A DNA stretch of 64,000 nucleotides from WSZJ01 sp964590435 (GCA_964590435.1 CAZPWT010000039.1:62001-126000); one strand, 5' to 3'. Positions 28,476 to 37,577 are shown, counted from the stretch's first letter. Made by a program: numbers and translations. Notes: generated by a model not told the origin, from the letters alone.

Positions 28476-29473
28476 CGGCGCGCCTCCACGAGGGTCCATC
28501 CGGACTTGTCACGGCGGGCGACGATCAGCAGCGTCGAGCCCTTCGCTGCTTCGAATCCCGGAGCGGCGATTTCGATTTCGTCCGTCCATTTCGCCGGATC
28601 CGCGTCCGCGCCCGTCTTGACCACCAGCGATCCCTTCTCGCAGGCGAGCACCCTACCCTCGATCCTCACCCGGGCCGCATCCGCCGGCGCGGGCCACCAC
28701 GGCGCTTCCGCCGCCTGGCGCTTCTCCTCGGCCGCCAGCGCCGCCCACGCGGCGTCCACCGCGTCGCAGGCCGCGGCGAGGGCGTTCACGGCCGGGCGGA
28801 TCGTCTCGGCGGCCATCTGGAAGCGATCGGTTTCGTCGTCGAGCTTCTTCTTTTCGGATTCGAGCGTGCGCTGGGCGAGGGCGTTGGTGGAGCGGACGGA
28901 GTCGGCCTTGATGGAGGCGTCCTGGACTTCCTGCTTGAGCGGGCCCGGCTCGCGGCCGGTCTGCTCCTTGGCGGCGGCGAGGCGATCGGTCGCGGCCTTG
29001 AGCTTCGCCTCGGCGTCGGCGAGGCGCTCGCGGGACTTCTGCATTTCGGCCTCGGCCGCCTGCACTTTGCGGAGCTGCGATTCGAAGGCGCGCGTCTGCG
29101 AGTCGATCTTCTTCGCCGCGGCCGCGAGGGCTTTCTTTTTCTCCGCGACGCCGTCGAGGGCCTTACCGGCGTCGGTGCGGAGGGCATCGATCTTCGCGTT
29201 GCCGACCGGCGCGACCCGGAGCGCGCGCAGCGGCGCGTCGCCCTCGTCCTTCGGCGTGTCGACCGCCGGGCCGTGCTCGATCTTCTCGATGTCCGCCTTC
29301 TTGAACTTCGTGACGATCGACTTCACCTTGAACGTCACGGTGTCCGCGTCTTCCTCTACGATCGTGCCCTCGAGGCGGCGGCCGTCCTTGAAGATCAGGG
29401 TGTCGGCGAAAGCGCCGGGCGCGAGGCAGAGGGCCAGGAGGAGCGCGGCGAGGAATCGGGGGCGTGGCGTCAC
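28472..29473 (-). CDS. Exported coiled-coil protein
   Basis: A 333-aa protein of unknown function. A signal peptide (RFLAALLLALCLAPGAFA) is followed by a short beta-domain (DTLIFKDGRRLEGTIVEEDA), a pattern common in planctomycete exported proteins. A long charged coiled coil spans about residues 95-240. A C-terminal beta segment ends the protein. It is coupled to the zinc-ribbon/TPR gene by a 4-base overlap, so the two probably form one complex at the envelope. Start GTG at 29473 with a promoter directly upstream and no room for a ribosome binding site. Confidence 0.8.
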   Translation of the reverse strand: MTPRPRFLAALLLALCLAPGAFADTLIFKDGRRLEGTIVEEDADTVTFKVKSIVTKFKKADIEKIEHGPAVDTPKDEGDAPLRALRVAPVGNAKIDALRTDAGKALDGVAEKKKALAAAAKKIDSQTRAFESQLRKVQAAEAEMQKSRERLADAEAKLKAATDRLAAAKEQTGREPGPLKQEVQDASIKADSVRSTNALAQRTLESEKKKLDDETDRFQMAAETIRPAVNALAAACDAVDAAWAALAAEEKRQAAEAPWWPAPADAARVRIEGRVLACEKGSLVVKTGADADPAKWTDEIEIAAPGFEAAKGSTLLIVARRDKSGWTLVEARR

Positions 29474-29479
29474 GGGGGG

Positions 29480-29508
29480 ATTGTACGCCCCCGGCCTGTG
29501 CGCAGCAA
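29480..29508 (-). promoter_or_regulatory. Promoter for a probably leaderless message
   Basis: On the minus strand TTGCTG (29503-29508) and TACAAT (29480-29485) are 17 bases apart. Only six bases (CCCCCC) separate the -10 from the GTG start at 29473, so transcription should begin at or next to the start codon. Confidence 0.6.
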
Positions 29509-29515
29509 AAGACCG

Positions 29516-29833
29516 TTACGGGGGACCGAGCCGCTCCCGCTCGCGATTCTTCTTGGAGAAGCCGTAGCCGATGATGGCGATCGCCCCCACGAGCAGCACG
29601 AGCGCCACGATCGACCCGTAGATGATCAGCTGGAGGAGAAGCGGGTTGATCCCGGCGTGCGGCAGGTCCTGCCCGAGCAGCTTCGCGATCCGCTCGGCTT
29701 GCCCGGGGTAGGCTTCCCGAAGCGCCTGCTCCAGTTCATCCGGCGGCGGCTTCGGCGTCGGCACCATCCCGGCGATCGCGGATGCCGAAAGCGCGACGAA
29801 GAAGGCGGCCAGCCACCGGGCGGCCCGTGTCAC
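29516..29833 (-). CDS. Small membrane protein, 105 aa
   Basis: Unknown function. A hydrophobic signal segment (WLAAFFVALSASAIAG) is followed by a Pro-rich stretch and a charged segment. A strong membrane helix (LLLQLIIYGSIVALVLLVGAIAI, about 67-89, quoted only in part by its ends LLLQ and AIAI) precedes a basic tail (KKNRERE). The GTG start overlaps the citrate synthase stop by one base (TAGTG), so it is translated from the same message. Confidence 0.7.
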   Translation of the reverse strand: MTRAARWLAAFFVALSASAIAGMVPTPKPPPDELEQALREAYPGQAERIAKLLGQDLPHAGINPLLLQLIIYGSIVALVLLVGAIAIIGYGFSKKNRERERLGPP

Positions 29834-30953
29834 TAGCGTTTCTCGAACGGCTCCCAGTGCCGTTCACCCGGCCCGACGTAGTCGGCGCGCGGCCGGATCA
29901 GCCGGTTGTCCGCGTACTGCTCCAGCAGGTGCGACAGCCACCCGCTCGTCCGGCTGATCGCGAAGATCGGCGTGTTCACGTCGAGCGGGATCCCCAGCGA
30001 GTAGTAGACGCTCGCGCTGTAGAAATCCACGTTCGCGTTCAGCCCCTTCTCCTTCTTCACCGTCTCCTCGATCTTGTTCGAAATCTCGAACCACTTCGTC
30101 ACGCCCGTCGACTTGCAGAGCTTCTCGCTCATCTTCTTCAGCACCCCGGCGCGCGGGTCCAGCGTCTTGTACACGCGATGCCCGAACCCCATGATCAGCG
30201 CCTTCTTTGCGAGCGCTTCCTTGATCCACGCGTCCGCCTTCGAGACGTCCCCGACGCTCAGGAGCATCTTCATGACCTCGGTGTTGGCGCCGCCGTGAAG
30301 CGGTCCCTTGAGGGCGGCGATGGCGCCGGTGACGGCGCCGTGCATGTCGGACAGGGTGGCGCCGATGACGCGGCAGGCGAACGTCGACGCGTTGAGCTCG
30401 TGGTCGGCGTGGAGCACGAAGCACATGTCCATGGCGCGCGCTTCGTCGGGCTTCGGCGGTTCGCCGCGGAGCATGTAGAGGAAGTTCTCCGCGAGGCTCA
30501 TGTCGGTGCGCGGCTGGAGGATCGGGAGGCCTTTGCGGGCGCGGTCGATCGCCGGGACGATCGCGTTGATCTGGTGCTGGATGCGCACGGCCTTGCGGCG
30601 GTTCGCGGAGTCGGACATGTCCTCGCTCTGCCGGTCGTAGAGCGACAGCGCGCTCACCGCCGTCCGCAGGCACGACATCGTGTTGGCGTCCTTCGGGAAC
30701 GACAGGATCAGCCGCACGATCGGGTCGGGGATCCCGCCCGCGTTCGCCATCTCCCCTCGAAACCCCTCCAGCTCGTGCTTCTTCGGGAGCCGCCCGTTCC
30801 AGAGCAGGAACACGGTCTCCTCGAAGCTCGAGTGCTCGGCCAGCTCCTGGATCGGGTAGCCGTAGTAGCGAAGGATGCCTTTTCGCCGTCGATGAAGCAG
30901 ATCTGGGAAGCGCCGGCGATGACGCCTTCGAGGCCTTTTGCGGGAGCGGTCAT
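29833..30953 (-). CDS. gltA: Citrate synthase, with one-base frameshift near the 5' end
   Basis: Condenses acetyl-CoA and oxaloacetate to citrate at the entry to the TCA cycle. From ATG 30953 the protein begins MTAPAKGLEGVIAGASQICF-IDGEK. It then needs one extra base to continue as GILRYYGYPIQEL as in the family. The sequence reads AAAAGGCATCC where AAAAGGGCATCC is required (30878-30879 on the plus strand). With that base the product is 373 aa, the usual length, with catalytic His and Asp regions (FGHRVYKTLDPRA, GPLHGGAN) intact. The site is a short G run, so an assembly or sequencing deletion is likelier than a true pseudogene. A small membrane protein gene follows. Confidence 0.9.
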
Positions 30954-31065
30954 TGTGTGCACCTGCGTGAAGAAGGGGGGCGGAGTCGGTCGTCCGACGC
31001 TCATTCTGGGGCGTGCGGCGGCCTCCGGGGAAGAGTTTTCTTTTCGGCGCGCGAGGGAGGAGGCG

Positions 31066-32493
31066 CTACGCCGGGTAGCGGTAGTACGACTCGAGCGCGA
31101 GGGTCGCCATGGCGGTGGCGGCGACCGAGCCTCCGTAACCGGACCACTTGTCGGCGCGGAAGGAGCCGTCGGCGTTCTGGCGCGGGAGGAGGGACGACTT
31201 CATGGCCGCGTTGGTGGCGTCCCAGGCGGGGGTCCCGATCGCGGCGAGCGCGGCGAACTGGGCCGCGGTGTAGTCCTTGCCATCCGGCGCGGCGATCGCG
31301 GCAGAGCGGCGATGCGCTTCGGCGGTCTCGAGCCCGGTCATGCGGCGGGCGAAGAGGGCGGCGGCCGTGGACGTCGCGGCGCCGTTCGGGTAGATGCCGC
31401 GGTCACGGAGGCCCGTCTGGCCGTCCGGCGCCGTCAGCGATTCGAGGTAGGCGGCCGCGTCGGCCAGCGGGGCGCGCGCCGCTTCGATTCCCGCCGCATC
31501 GGCGAGGCGAAGCGCGGTCATCGCCCAGGAGGTCGTGACGGAATCGGGTTCAGAGCCGACCGACGCGCCCCAGCCGCCGCGGGGCGACTTCGAACCCGCG
31601 AGGTAGCCGACGGCGCTGGCGAGCGTGTCGCGAAGGGAAGTGTCGCCGGTCATGGCGAAGGCTTCGGCCAGTGCGGCCGTGGCGATGGCGTGCTGCGGGA
31701 GGACGGCGCCCTGGTCGGGGCCGATCCGTCCGGTCATGCCCTGCTGCGCGAGGAGCCAGCCGAGCGCGGCGCCGACCGTCTGGGCGTGGCCTCCGGCGAT
31801 GTGCGATTCCCCGTGACCGAGGAACGCCAGCGTCGCGAGTCCGGTCGCGGCCGTCCGATAGCCGGGCTGCCCGCCGTCGGCCGCCCACGAGCCGTCCTTT
31901 TCCTGCCGCGAAGCGAGCCAGCCGAGCGCGTTGTCCACGGCGGCGACGGTTTCCTCGCCGCCATGCTTTTTCAGAAGTTCCGCCCGGGTCGCGGCGTCGC
32001 CGCGCTTGCCGAGGAACAGCGCGAATTCGCCCTGGGGAGGCTGGATTTCCGGCTGGTTTCCGAGGCCACCGGACGCTGTTTCGAACGGCGTCGCGCGGCG
32101 ATCGATGACCGTGAGCTTCTCGCCGGCCGGAGCTGGTTTCTTCGACCGCTCCACCGCGACCAGCGTCAGCGTCCCGAGCGCGAACAGGTGCACCGCTGCG
32201 GAAACCGCCCAGGCCGGGTACCCGAAAATCGGCCGCGTCACAATGTACGCAACCTTGTCCCAACCCGTGCGCTTCACCGGGGCAACGGTCCGCGCGGCGA
32301 GCCTCGCCGTCACGTGCGCGAAGTTCGTCGACGGCTCGATCTCCGTCGAGCGCACCACGCCGAACACCGCCTCCAGCGCCTTCGCCTCGTCCGCGCACGC
32401 CTTGCACGCGGCGACATGCTCGCGCGCGCTCGCGAGCTCGGCATCGCCGAGTTCTCCGCGAACGAAAGCGACCAGGTCGTCAACGTGACTCAT
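31066..32493 (-). CDS. Anti-sigma factor-like protein fused to an alpha/alpha-toroid domain
   Basis: A 475-aa membrane protein. The N-terminal ~50 residues form a zinc-finger anti-sigma domain (EHVAACKAC, the H-x3-C-x2-C motif). Then comes one membrane helix (about 95-115). A periplasmic domain of about 300 residues has QxxDGSW-type repeats (ASRQEKDGSWAADGG, LPRQNADGSFRADKW), as in prenyltransferase, terpene-cyclase and macroglobulin toroids. Its start overlaps the stop of the ECF sigma gene (ATGA, 32490-32493), the standard sigma/anti-sigma arrangement. The toroid probably senses a periplasmic signal; the terpene-cyclase catalytic DxDD is not evident. Confidence 0.83.
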   Translation of the reverse strand: MSHVDDLVAFVRGELGDAELASAREHVAACKACADEAKALEAVFGVVRSTEIEPSTNFAHVTARLAARTVAPVKRTGWDKVAYIVTRPIFGYPAWAVSAAVHLFALGTLTLVAVERSKKPAPAGEKLTVIDRRATPFETASGGLGNQPEIQPPQGEFALFLGKRGDAATRAELLKKHGGEETVAAVDNALGWLASRQEKDGSWAADGGQPGYRTAATGLATLAFLGHGESHIAGGHAQTVGAALGWLLAQQGMTGRIGPDQGAVLPQHAIATAALAEAFAMTGDTSLRDTLASAVGYLAGSKSPRGGWGASVGSEPDSVTTSWAMTALRLADAAGIEAARAPLADAAAYLESLTAPDGQTGLRDRGIYPNGAATSTAAALFARRMTGLETAEAHRRSAAIAAPDGKDYTAAQFAALAAIGTPAWDATNAAMKSSLLPRQNADGSFRADKWSGYGGSVAATAMATLALESYYRYPA

Positions 32494-33077
32494 TGCAGGT
32501 TCTCCAGTTTTCCGGCCAGCAGGTCCTTCAGCTTCAGCATCGCCGCATGCATCCGGCTCTTCACCGTCCCCAGCGGAATCCCCAGCACCTCCGCGACTTC
32601 CTGGTACTTCATTCCCTTCGACTCCGCGAGGAGCAGGACTTGCTGCTGTTCCTCGGGAAGCGTCTCGATGGCTTTTCTCACCATGACCGCGCGTTCTTCC
32701 TTGTCCATCCGGGCGTCCGGGGCGGGGGAGTCGTTGCTCACGACGTCGTGGAACGTGTCTCCTTCCGAGTCCACCGGAGCGTCGAGGCTCACCGTCCTCG
32801 GCGCGTGCCCTTCATGCCGGATCTTGTCGATCCACAGGTTCCGAGCCACGCGGTACATGTACGTCGTGAACTTCGCCTGCGGCTCGTAATCCTTTGCGTG
32901 GTTGTAGATCCGGATGAACACCTCCTGCGCCATGTCCTCCGCGGCCTGCCGGTCCCACGTCATGCGGAAGAAATAGTTGATCAGGGGGCGTTGGTGTCTT
33001 CCGACCAGGATTTCAAAGGAGCGGATCTCTCCGACCTTCACCCTGAGCATCAGGTCCGCGTCGCTCGGCTCACTCAT
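32490..33077 (-). CDS. ECF-type RNA polymerase sigma factor
   Basis: A 195-aa sigma factor that should direct RNA polymerase to an envelope-stress-type regulon. Region 2 reads AEDMAQEVFIRIYNHAKDY with TTYMYRVARNLWIDKIR. Region 4 reads LPEEQQQVLLLAESKGMKY, then VAEVLGIPLGTVKSRMHAA. GGGGAG lies 8 bases before ATG 33077. The gene is coupled by a 4-base overlap to the toroid-fused anti-sigma. Its own promoter must be in 33078-33419 and may be autoregulated, but I could not recognise it. Confidence 0.93.
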   Translation of the reverse strand: MSEPSDADLMLRVKVGEIRSFEILVGRHQRPLINYFFRMTWDRQAAEDMAQEVFIRIYNHAKDYEPQAKFTTYMYRVARNLWIDKIRHEGHAPRTVSLDAPVDSEGDTFHDVVSNDSPAPDARMDKEERAVMVRKAIETLPEEQQQVLLLAESKGMKYQEVAEVLGIPLGTVKSRMHAAMLKLKDLLAGKLENLQ

Positions 33078-33419
33078 CGCGACGTCTCCCCGTCCAGCCA
33101 GCCGGGCAAGCCCGACTGCGATTCCCAAGGTCGGAAGGGCGACCGGGGTACGGGACCCCGGCGGACATGGAAACGGGGCGGGCGCGGCCGGGTTCGGCCG
33201 TTTTTGGAAAAAAGTGGGGCGGACTGTGGCGATATGCCCCATGGGGTGGGTGCCCGAGCCCTTTGAAGGGGGAAGAAGTGGCGTTCGGGGAGAGTGTTAG
33301 CAAGGGGCGGGCCGGGGTGACTGAAGGCAACGTGTCGACATAAAGCATTGTGTGAAAATGGGTTGCGTCGCGCGTCGCGCGCGAGTCCGACCCGTCGCCG
33401 TGTCCCTTCTCGCCCCGGA
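33078..33419. other. Intergenic region upstream of the ECF sigma gene
   Basis: About 340 bases without a gene. It lies between two minus-strand genes and should contain the sigma gene's promoter and the end of the tsaE message. A terminator-like hairpin on the plus strand (33185-33190 with 33195-33200, loop GGTT, then TTTTT) has no plus-strand gene before it, so its role is unclear. Nothing else stands out. Confidence 0.5.
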
Positions 33420-33881
33420 TCACGATTTCCGTCCTTTGGCCCGCGCTTTCCCGCTTCCGGCGGGATTCGCTGAGATTTTCAGCTCCCGCTCAAACTCTCC
33501 GATGACCGCGAACTCCACCGTCCGCACGCGCCGCCCGACCACCCCCGCCACCTTCTCCCCCCACTCGATCGCCGTCACGCCCTTCTCCGCGTCCCCTTCC
33601 CACCCCAGCTCGAACACCTCCCGCGGATCGGCGAACCTCGTCGCGTCCATGTGGTACAGCGGCAGCCGGCCGCCGGGGTAGACGTTCATCAGCACGAACG
33701 TCGGTGAGCACACCGCGCGCAGGTCCCGGACGCCGAGCCCCTCCGCAAGCCCCTGCACGAACGTCGTCTTCCCGCTCCCGAAGTCGCCGACCAGGAGCAG
33801 CACGGTCCCCGGCTCCAGCGTCCGCGCCAGCTCCGCCGCGAACGCCCGCGTCTCCTCCGCGCTCTTCGTCCGCCGCTTCAT
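33420..33881 (-). CDS. tsaE: tRNA threonylcarbamoyladenosine biosynthesis ATPase TsaE
   Basis: A 153-aa P-loop ATPase that powers the TsaBDE complex making t6A37 in tRNAs that read ANN codons. It shows Walker A GDFGSGKTTF (about 32-41), the family SPTFVLMNVY segment, YHMDATRF and AIEWGEKV. Length is normal. The start overlaps the thiL stop by 4 bases (ATGA, 33878-33881). The C-terminal tail is basic (GKARAKGRKS). Confidence 0.95.
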   Translation of the reverse strand: MKRRTKSAEETRAFAAELARTLEPGTVLLLVGDFGSGKTTFVQGLAEGLGVRDLRAVCSPTFVLMNVYPGGRLPLYHMDATRFADPREVFELGWEGDAEKGVTAIEWGEKVAGVVGRRVRTVEFAVIGEFERELKISANPAGSGKARAKGRKS

Positions 33882-34747
33882 CCGAGCACGTGCTCGTAGC
33901 CGCGCGGCTTGATCGGCTTGCCGTCGAGCCGCAGCCCGGATTTCCGCGTGACCGTGCCGATGCGGCGGGCCCATTTGGGGAAGCGCTTTTCGGGGCACAT
34001 GAACAGGAGCTCGAAGTCTTCGCCGTCGGTGAGCGCGTGATCGAGCGGCGTGCGGCCGCTGTCTTTCGCGAGGCGGCGGGCGTCGGCGTGGACGGGGATG
34101 GCGGAAGCGCGGAGGTCGGCGCCGACGGCGCTCTCGCGGAGGATGTGGTCGAGGTCGGCGGTGAGGCCGTCGCTGACGTCGATCATCGCCGTCGCGATGC
34201 CCGAGAGTCGCTGGCCCTCGGCGACGCGGGGCTTGAAGCGCAGATGACGCCCGAGGATCGACCCGCCGCACGGGCCCGTCACGCCGATCGCGTCCCCGGG
34301 GCGCGCGCCGCTCCGCAGCACGGGGCGCTTCGCAAACCCCAGCGCCGTGGCGCCGACCGCCGCGGGGCCGCCCGTCGCCGAGAGATCGCCGCCGACGAGG
34401 GAAGCGCCGGCGTCGCGGCAGGCGGCGAGGATGCCGCGGGTGATTTTCTTCGCCCAGCCGTCGGGGAGGCCCGGGGGGAGCATGAGGGTCGAGAGGAGGT
34501 AGTCGGGGCGGCCGCCCATGGCGGCGACGTCGGAGAAGTTCACGTTCGCGGCCTTGCGGCCGACGAGGACGGGGTTCTCGGACGGAACGAAGTCGACGCC
34601 CGACACGATCACGTCGGTGGTCGCGAGCAACTTGCCGCCGGGCGCGTCGAGCACCGCGCAATCGTCGCCGATTCCGGTGCGGACGCCGCGGCCGCGCCGC
34701 GCCGCGCGGCGGATCCAGTCGATCAGGGCGAATTCCCGGTCGGGCAT
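33878..34747 (-). CDS. thiL: Thiamine-monophosphate kinase
   Basis: A 289-aa enzyme that phosphorylates thiamine monophosphate to the active diphosphate. ThiL signatures are present: EFALIDWIRR near the start, GIGDDCAVLD (metal/ATP site), TTDVIVSGVDF, AANVNFSDVAAMGG, GGDLSA, MIDVSDGL and LTDGEDFELLF. GAGGGAC precedes ATG 34747. It is followed by tsaE with a 4-base overlap; thiL-tsaE linkage is plausible but the functions are unrelated. Confidence 0.96.
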   Translation of the reverse strand: MPDREFALIDWIRRAARRGRGVRTGIGDDCAVLDAPGGKLLATTDVIVSGVDFVPSENPVLVGRKAANVNFSDVAAMGGRPDYLLSTLMLPPGLPDGWAKKITRGILAACRDAGASLVGGDLSATGGPAAVGATALGFAKRPVLRSGARPGDAIGVTGPCGGSILGRHLRFKPRVAEGQRLSGIATAMIDVSDGLTADLDHILRESAVGADLRASAIPVHADARRLAKDSGRTPLDHALTDGEDFELLFMCPEKRFPKWARRIGTVTRKSGLRLDGKPIKPRGYEHVLG

Positions 34748-34903
34748 GTCCCTCAGGATAGACCCACTTTCCGCCCCCTGCAAAGAAGCCATGCCTCGCC
34801 TCGACCCTGAACCCTCAACTCTCGACCGCATTTCCCTACCGCCACCCTCCGCGCCATGCCGATATACCTTCCGGTCCCGAACTCCACCGGAGGGAGTGTG
34901 TCC

Positions 34904-35893
34904 ATGCGCCTGAGCGCCGTCCCCGTCATCCTCGCCCTCGTCGCTTCCGCCGCCTCCGCCGATCCTGTCACCGTCGCCGAATTCGCCCGGTCCAACGGGC
35001 TGGCGGCTTCGCGCGATGCGGTTTCCGGAAGGGACATCCTGAACGGCCGGTCGACCGTGGTCGTGGCCCCCGGGATGTCGATCGCGCTGGTGGACGGCCG
35101 CGTGGTGACGCTGGCCGAGGAAGTCCGCGTCGAGAACGGGCGGACCGTGATGAGCGAGGAAGACGCGTCGAAGCTGGCCGCGTGCATTCGCGAGGGCGGC
35201 GAACGGACGCCCCCGCCGGTCTACGAGCCGCCGCCGCGCGTCGTGACGCCGCCCGTCGTGAAGAAGCCGCCGCTCGTGAAACAGCCGGCGGATGTCGCGA
35301 AGAAACCCGGGAAGTTCCGCACCGTCGTGCTCGACCCCGGCCACGGCGGCGTGCACACCGGCGGCAAGGGCGCCAAGGGGACGCTCGAAAAGGACATCAC
35401 GCTCGACGTCGCCCTCGAGGTCCGCGACATCCTCAAGGAAGCGGGGATCAAGGTCCTCATGACGCGCGAAACCGACCGGCACCTTGCCGCCGAAGTGCGC
35501 GCCGACCTCAAGGAGCGCGTCGAGTTCACCGAGAAGGCCGACCCCGACCTCTTCCTCTCCATCCACGTCAACTGGGCGGAAAACAAAGGTGCGCAGGGAT
35601 TCGAAGTGTTCTATCCTCGCGCCGGCTGCGAGGGGAGCGCTTCGGAACGCGAGACGGGCCGCAAGCTGGCGGAGCAGGTACGAAAGACGTTCGCGGACCG
35701 GTTCGACACTCCCGATCGTGGCGTGAAGGAAGCGGGGTATTACGTGATCAAGAATGCGCCGTGCCCTGCGGTCCTGGTGGAACTGGAGTTCGTTTCGAAC
35801 ACGGCGGGGGAGCGCAATCTTCGCGATGACGGATACCGGAAGCGGCTGGCGACGGCGGTGGCGGACGCGGTGCTTCAGCAGAGCCGCAAGTAG
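34904..35893 (+). CDS. N-acetylmuramoyl-L-alanine amidase (Amidase_3)
   Basis: A 329-aa exported cell-wall hydrolase that cleaves the bond between MurNAc and the stem peptide. Signal peptide MRLSAVPVILALVASAASA. A copper-amine-oxidase-N-like domain comes next, then a Pro-rich linker (about 105-135). The catalytic domain has zinc ligands in LDPGHGG, LEKDITLDV and LSIHVNW, and the catalytic Glu in VELEFVSNT. The start is chosen for GGAGGGAG 7 bases upstream (34889-34896) and the signal peptide. The next gene's start lies inside its 3' end. Confidence 0.94.
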   Translation: MRLSAVPVILALVASAASADPVTVAEFARSNGLAASRDAVSGRDILNGRSTVVVAPGMSIALVDGRVVTLAEEVRVENGRTVMSEEDASKLAACIREGGERTPPPVYEPPPRVVTPPVVKKPPLVKQPADVAKKPGKFRTVVLDPGHGGVHTGGKGAKGTLEKDITLDVALEVRDILKEAGIKVLMTRETDRHLAAEVRADLKERVEFTEKADPDLFLSIHVNWAENKGAQGFEVFYPRAGCEGSASERETGRKLAEQVRKTFADRFDTPDRGVKEAGYYVIKNAPCPAVLVELEFVSNTAGERNLRDDGYRKRLATAVADAVLQQSRK

Positions 35894-36437
35894 CGGGCTG
35901 CTCGGGCTGGCGCTGGCGGCGGGGTGCGCGAAGAACGATCCGTCCCCGGCGGATGCGCGCCGGTCGGACGTGGAGGACCTCGGGGGAGACGAGGAGAACG
36001 CGCCGAAGCTGGCGGCGATCCTGGTCGACCGGCGGGAGGACGAGCTGGTGCGCGCGCTCGCCGCGGCGCAGCTCGGCGAACTCGACAACGGCGCCGGGCA
36101 GGCCGAAGCGCTGATCGCCGCGGCGGACGACCCGAGCGCGATCGTGCGGCGCGACGCGATCACGGCGTGCGGGAAGCTGAAGATCGCCGCCGCGAGCGCC
36201 CGGATCGCGGACCTCGTGCGTGCCGACCCGGACGTCAACGTCCGCCGGGCGGCCGCTGCCGCGCTTGCGAAAGTCCGCGGCGACGGCGCCGTCGATGCCC
36301 TTCTCGCCGCGCTCGACGACCGCGACCTCGGGGTCCAGGACACCGCCGCCGAATCCCTGCGCGCGCTGACCGGCGAGAAGATCGGCCGCGACGCCGCCTC
36401 GTGGCGCGCCTGGGCCGACGCGAAGAAAGGACAGTAG
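35826..36437 (+). CDS. HEAT-repeat lipoprotein
   Basis: A 203-aa predicted lipoprotein. The frame gives LLGLALAAGC, a lipobox, then several HEAT/PBS-lyase-type repeats (DDPSAIVRRDAITACGKLK, VNVRRAAAAALAKVRGDGAV). HEAT scaffolds bind protein partners. The only upstream ATG that keeps the signal in frame is 35826, overlapping the amidase 3' end by 68 bases and giving a long Arg-rich n-region. The start is therefore uncertain, although the frame itself is secure. Confidence 0.7.
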   Translation: MTDTGSGWRRRWRTRCFSRAASSGLLGLALAAGCAKNDPSPADARRSDVEDLGGDEENAPKLAAILVDRREDELVRALAAAQLGELDNGAGQAEALIAAADDPSAIVRRDAITACGKLKIAAASARIADLVRADPDVNVRRAAAAALAKVRGDGAVDALLAALDDRDLGVQDTAAESLRALTGEKIGRDAASWRAWADAKKGQ

Positions 36438-36457
36438 GGAGTGGTGAGGGTTGAGAA

Positions 36458-37573
36458 TTGAGTGAAAGGCCCGGGGGGACAGAGGCCGGCGGGAAGCCGG
36501 ACGGCTCTCGCGGCGCGCCCGGGGCCGCCTCCGGGGAGATCGCGGGTTCGTCAGACGGAAACTCCTCGCGTCCGCCGATTCGCGCGTCCTGGGGAAAACG
36601 CATTTTCCTCGTCGCGCGCCTTCTCGTCGCTGCCGGACTCCTCTGGTGGGTCTTCCACAAGTTCATCAAGGTCGACGAGATCCGGGAACTGGCGAAGCGG
36701 ACGGACCGCGGGCTGCTGGTCCTCGGGCTGCTTACGGAACTGCTGCCGATCTTCGTCACGACGCTGCGCTGGCAGCTCCTGCTGCGCCCCGTGGAGATCC
36801 GGCTCGGCTTCCTGCGCACCCTGCACTTCAACTACCTCGGGCTTTTCTTCAATAACTTCCTCGTCGGCCTCACGGGCGGCGACCTCGTCAAGGCGATCCT
36901 GATCGCCCGAGGGACCGACCGGCGCCCCGCCGCGGTGCTGACCGTGTTCGTCGACCGACTGCTCGGGCTCGTCACCCTCGCCGGCATCGCGGGCGTCGCC
37001 TGCTTCGCCCGCCTCGGCAACCGCGACTTCCTCGTCGCCGCCGCGATCGTCTGGGGTTTCCTCGGCTCGTTCATCCTCTTCTGCCTCGTGTACTTCAATC
37101 GCCGCCTCCGCGCCGCCCAGTGGGTCCGCGGCCTGCGCCGCAGGCTCCCCGGCCGCCGCCTCCTCATCGAGCTCGACGACGCCGGCCGCGCCTACCGCGG
37201 CCAGTGGGCCATCCTCGCCGCCGCCTTCGCCCTCAGCGTCCTCGGCCACGCCGCTTCCATCGGCGGCGCCTTCATCCTCGCCCGCGCCCTCGGCTCCCAG
37301 GTCGCCCTCGTCGACGTCCTCATCTATTTCCCCGTCGTCATGATGATCGCCTCCGTTCCGGTCAGCATCGGGACGTGGGGGGTCGGAGAAGCGGCGTTCG
37401 TGGGGTTCTTCCGCAAGGTCGGGATGCCCGAGGCCACGGCCGTCGGCCTGAGCCTGCTCGTGCGCCTGTCGCAGATGATCTGGACGCTCCCCGGCGGCCT
37501 GCTGCTGGCGATCGACCCCAAGGAGCGGAAGGCGGTGAAGGAAGCGGAGCGGGAGGCGGACGGGGAAGGGTAG
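36458..37573 (+). CDS. YbhN/AglD-family membrane protein (LPG-synthase-type transmembrane domain)
   Basis: A 371-aa integral membrane protein of the UPF0104 type. A polar N-terminus of about 50 residues leads into 7-8 membrane helices. Family features include RWQLLLRP, NYLGLFFNNFLVGLTGGDLVK, then SIGTWGVGEAAFVGFF. Members are flippase-like or lipid-modifying partners in the cytoplasmic membrane; the exact activity is not readable. The start is TTG 36458, with a purine-rich stretch upstream. A later start within the polar tail cannot be excluded. It follows the HEAT lipoprotein by 20 bases. Confidence 0.82.
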   Translation: MSERPGGTEAGGKPDGSRGAPGAASGEIAGSSDGNSSRPPIRASWGKRIFLVARLLVAAGLLWWVFHKFIKVDEIRELAKRTDRGLLVLGLLTELLPIFVTTLRWQLLLRPVEIRLGFLRTLHFNYLGLFFNNFLVGLTGGDLVKAILIARGTDRRPAAVLTVFVDRLLGLVTLAGIAGVACFARLGNRDFLVAAAIVWGFLGSFILFCLVYFNRRLRAAQWVRGLRRRLPGRRLLIELDDAGRAYRGQWAILAAAFALSVLGHAASIGGAFILARALGSQVALVDVLIYFPVVMMIASVPVSIGTWGVGEAAFVGFFRKVGMPEATAVGLSLLVRLSQMIWTLPGGLLLAIDPKERKAVKEAEREADGEG

Positions 37574-37577
37574 GCCG

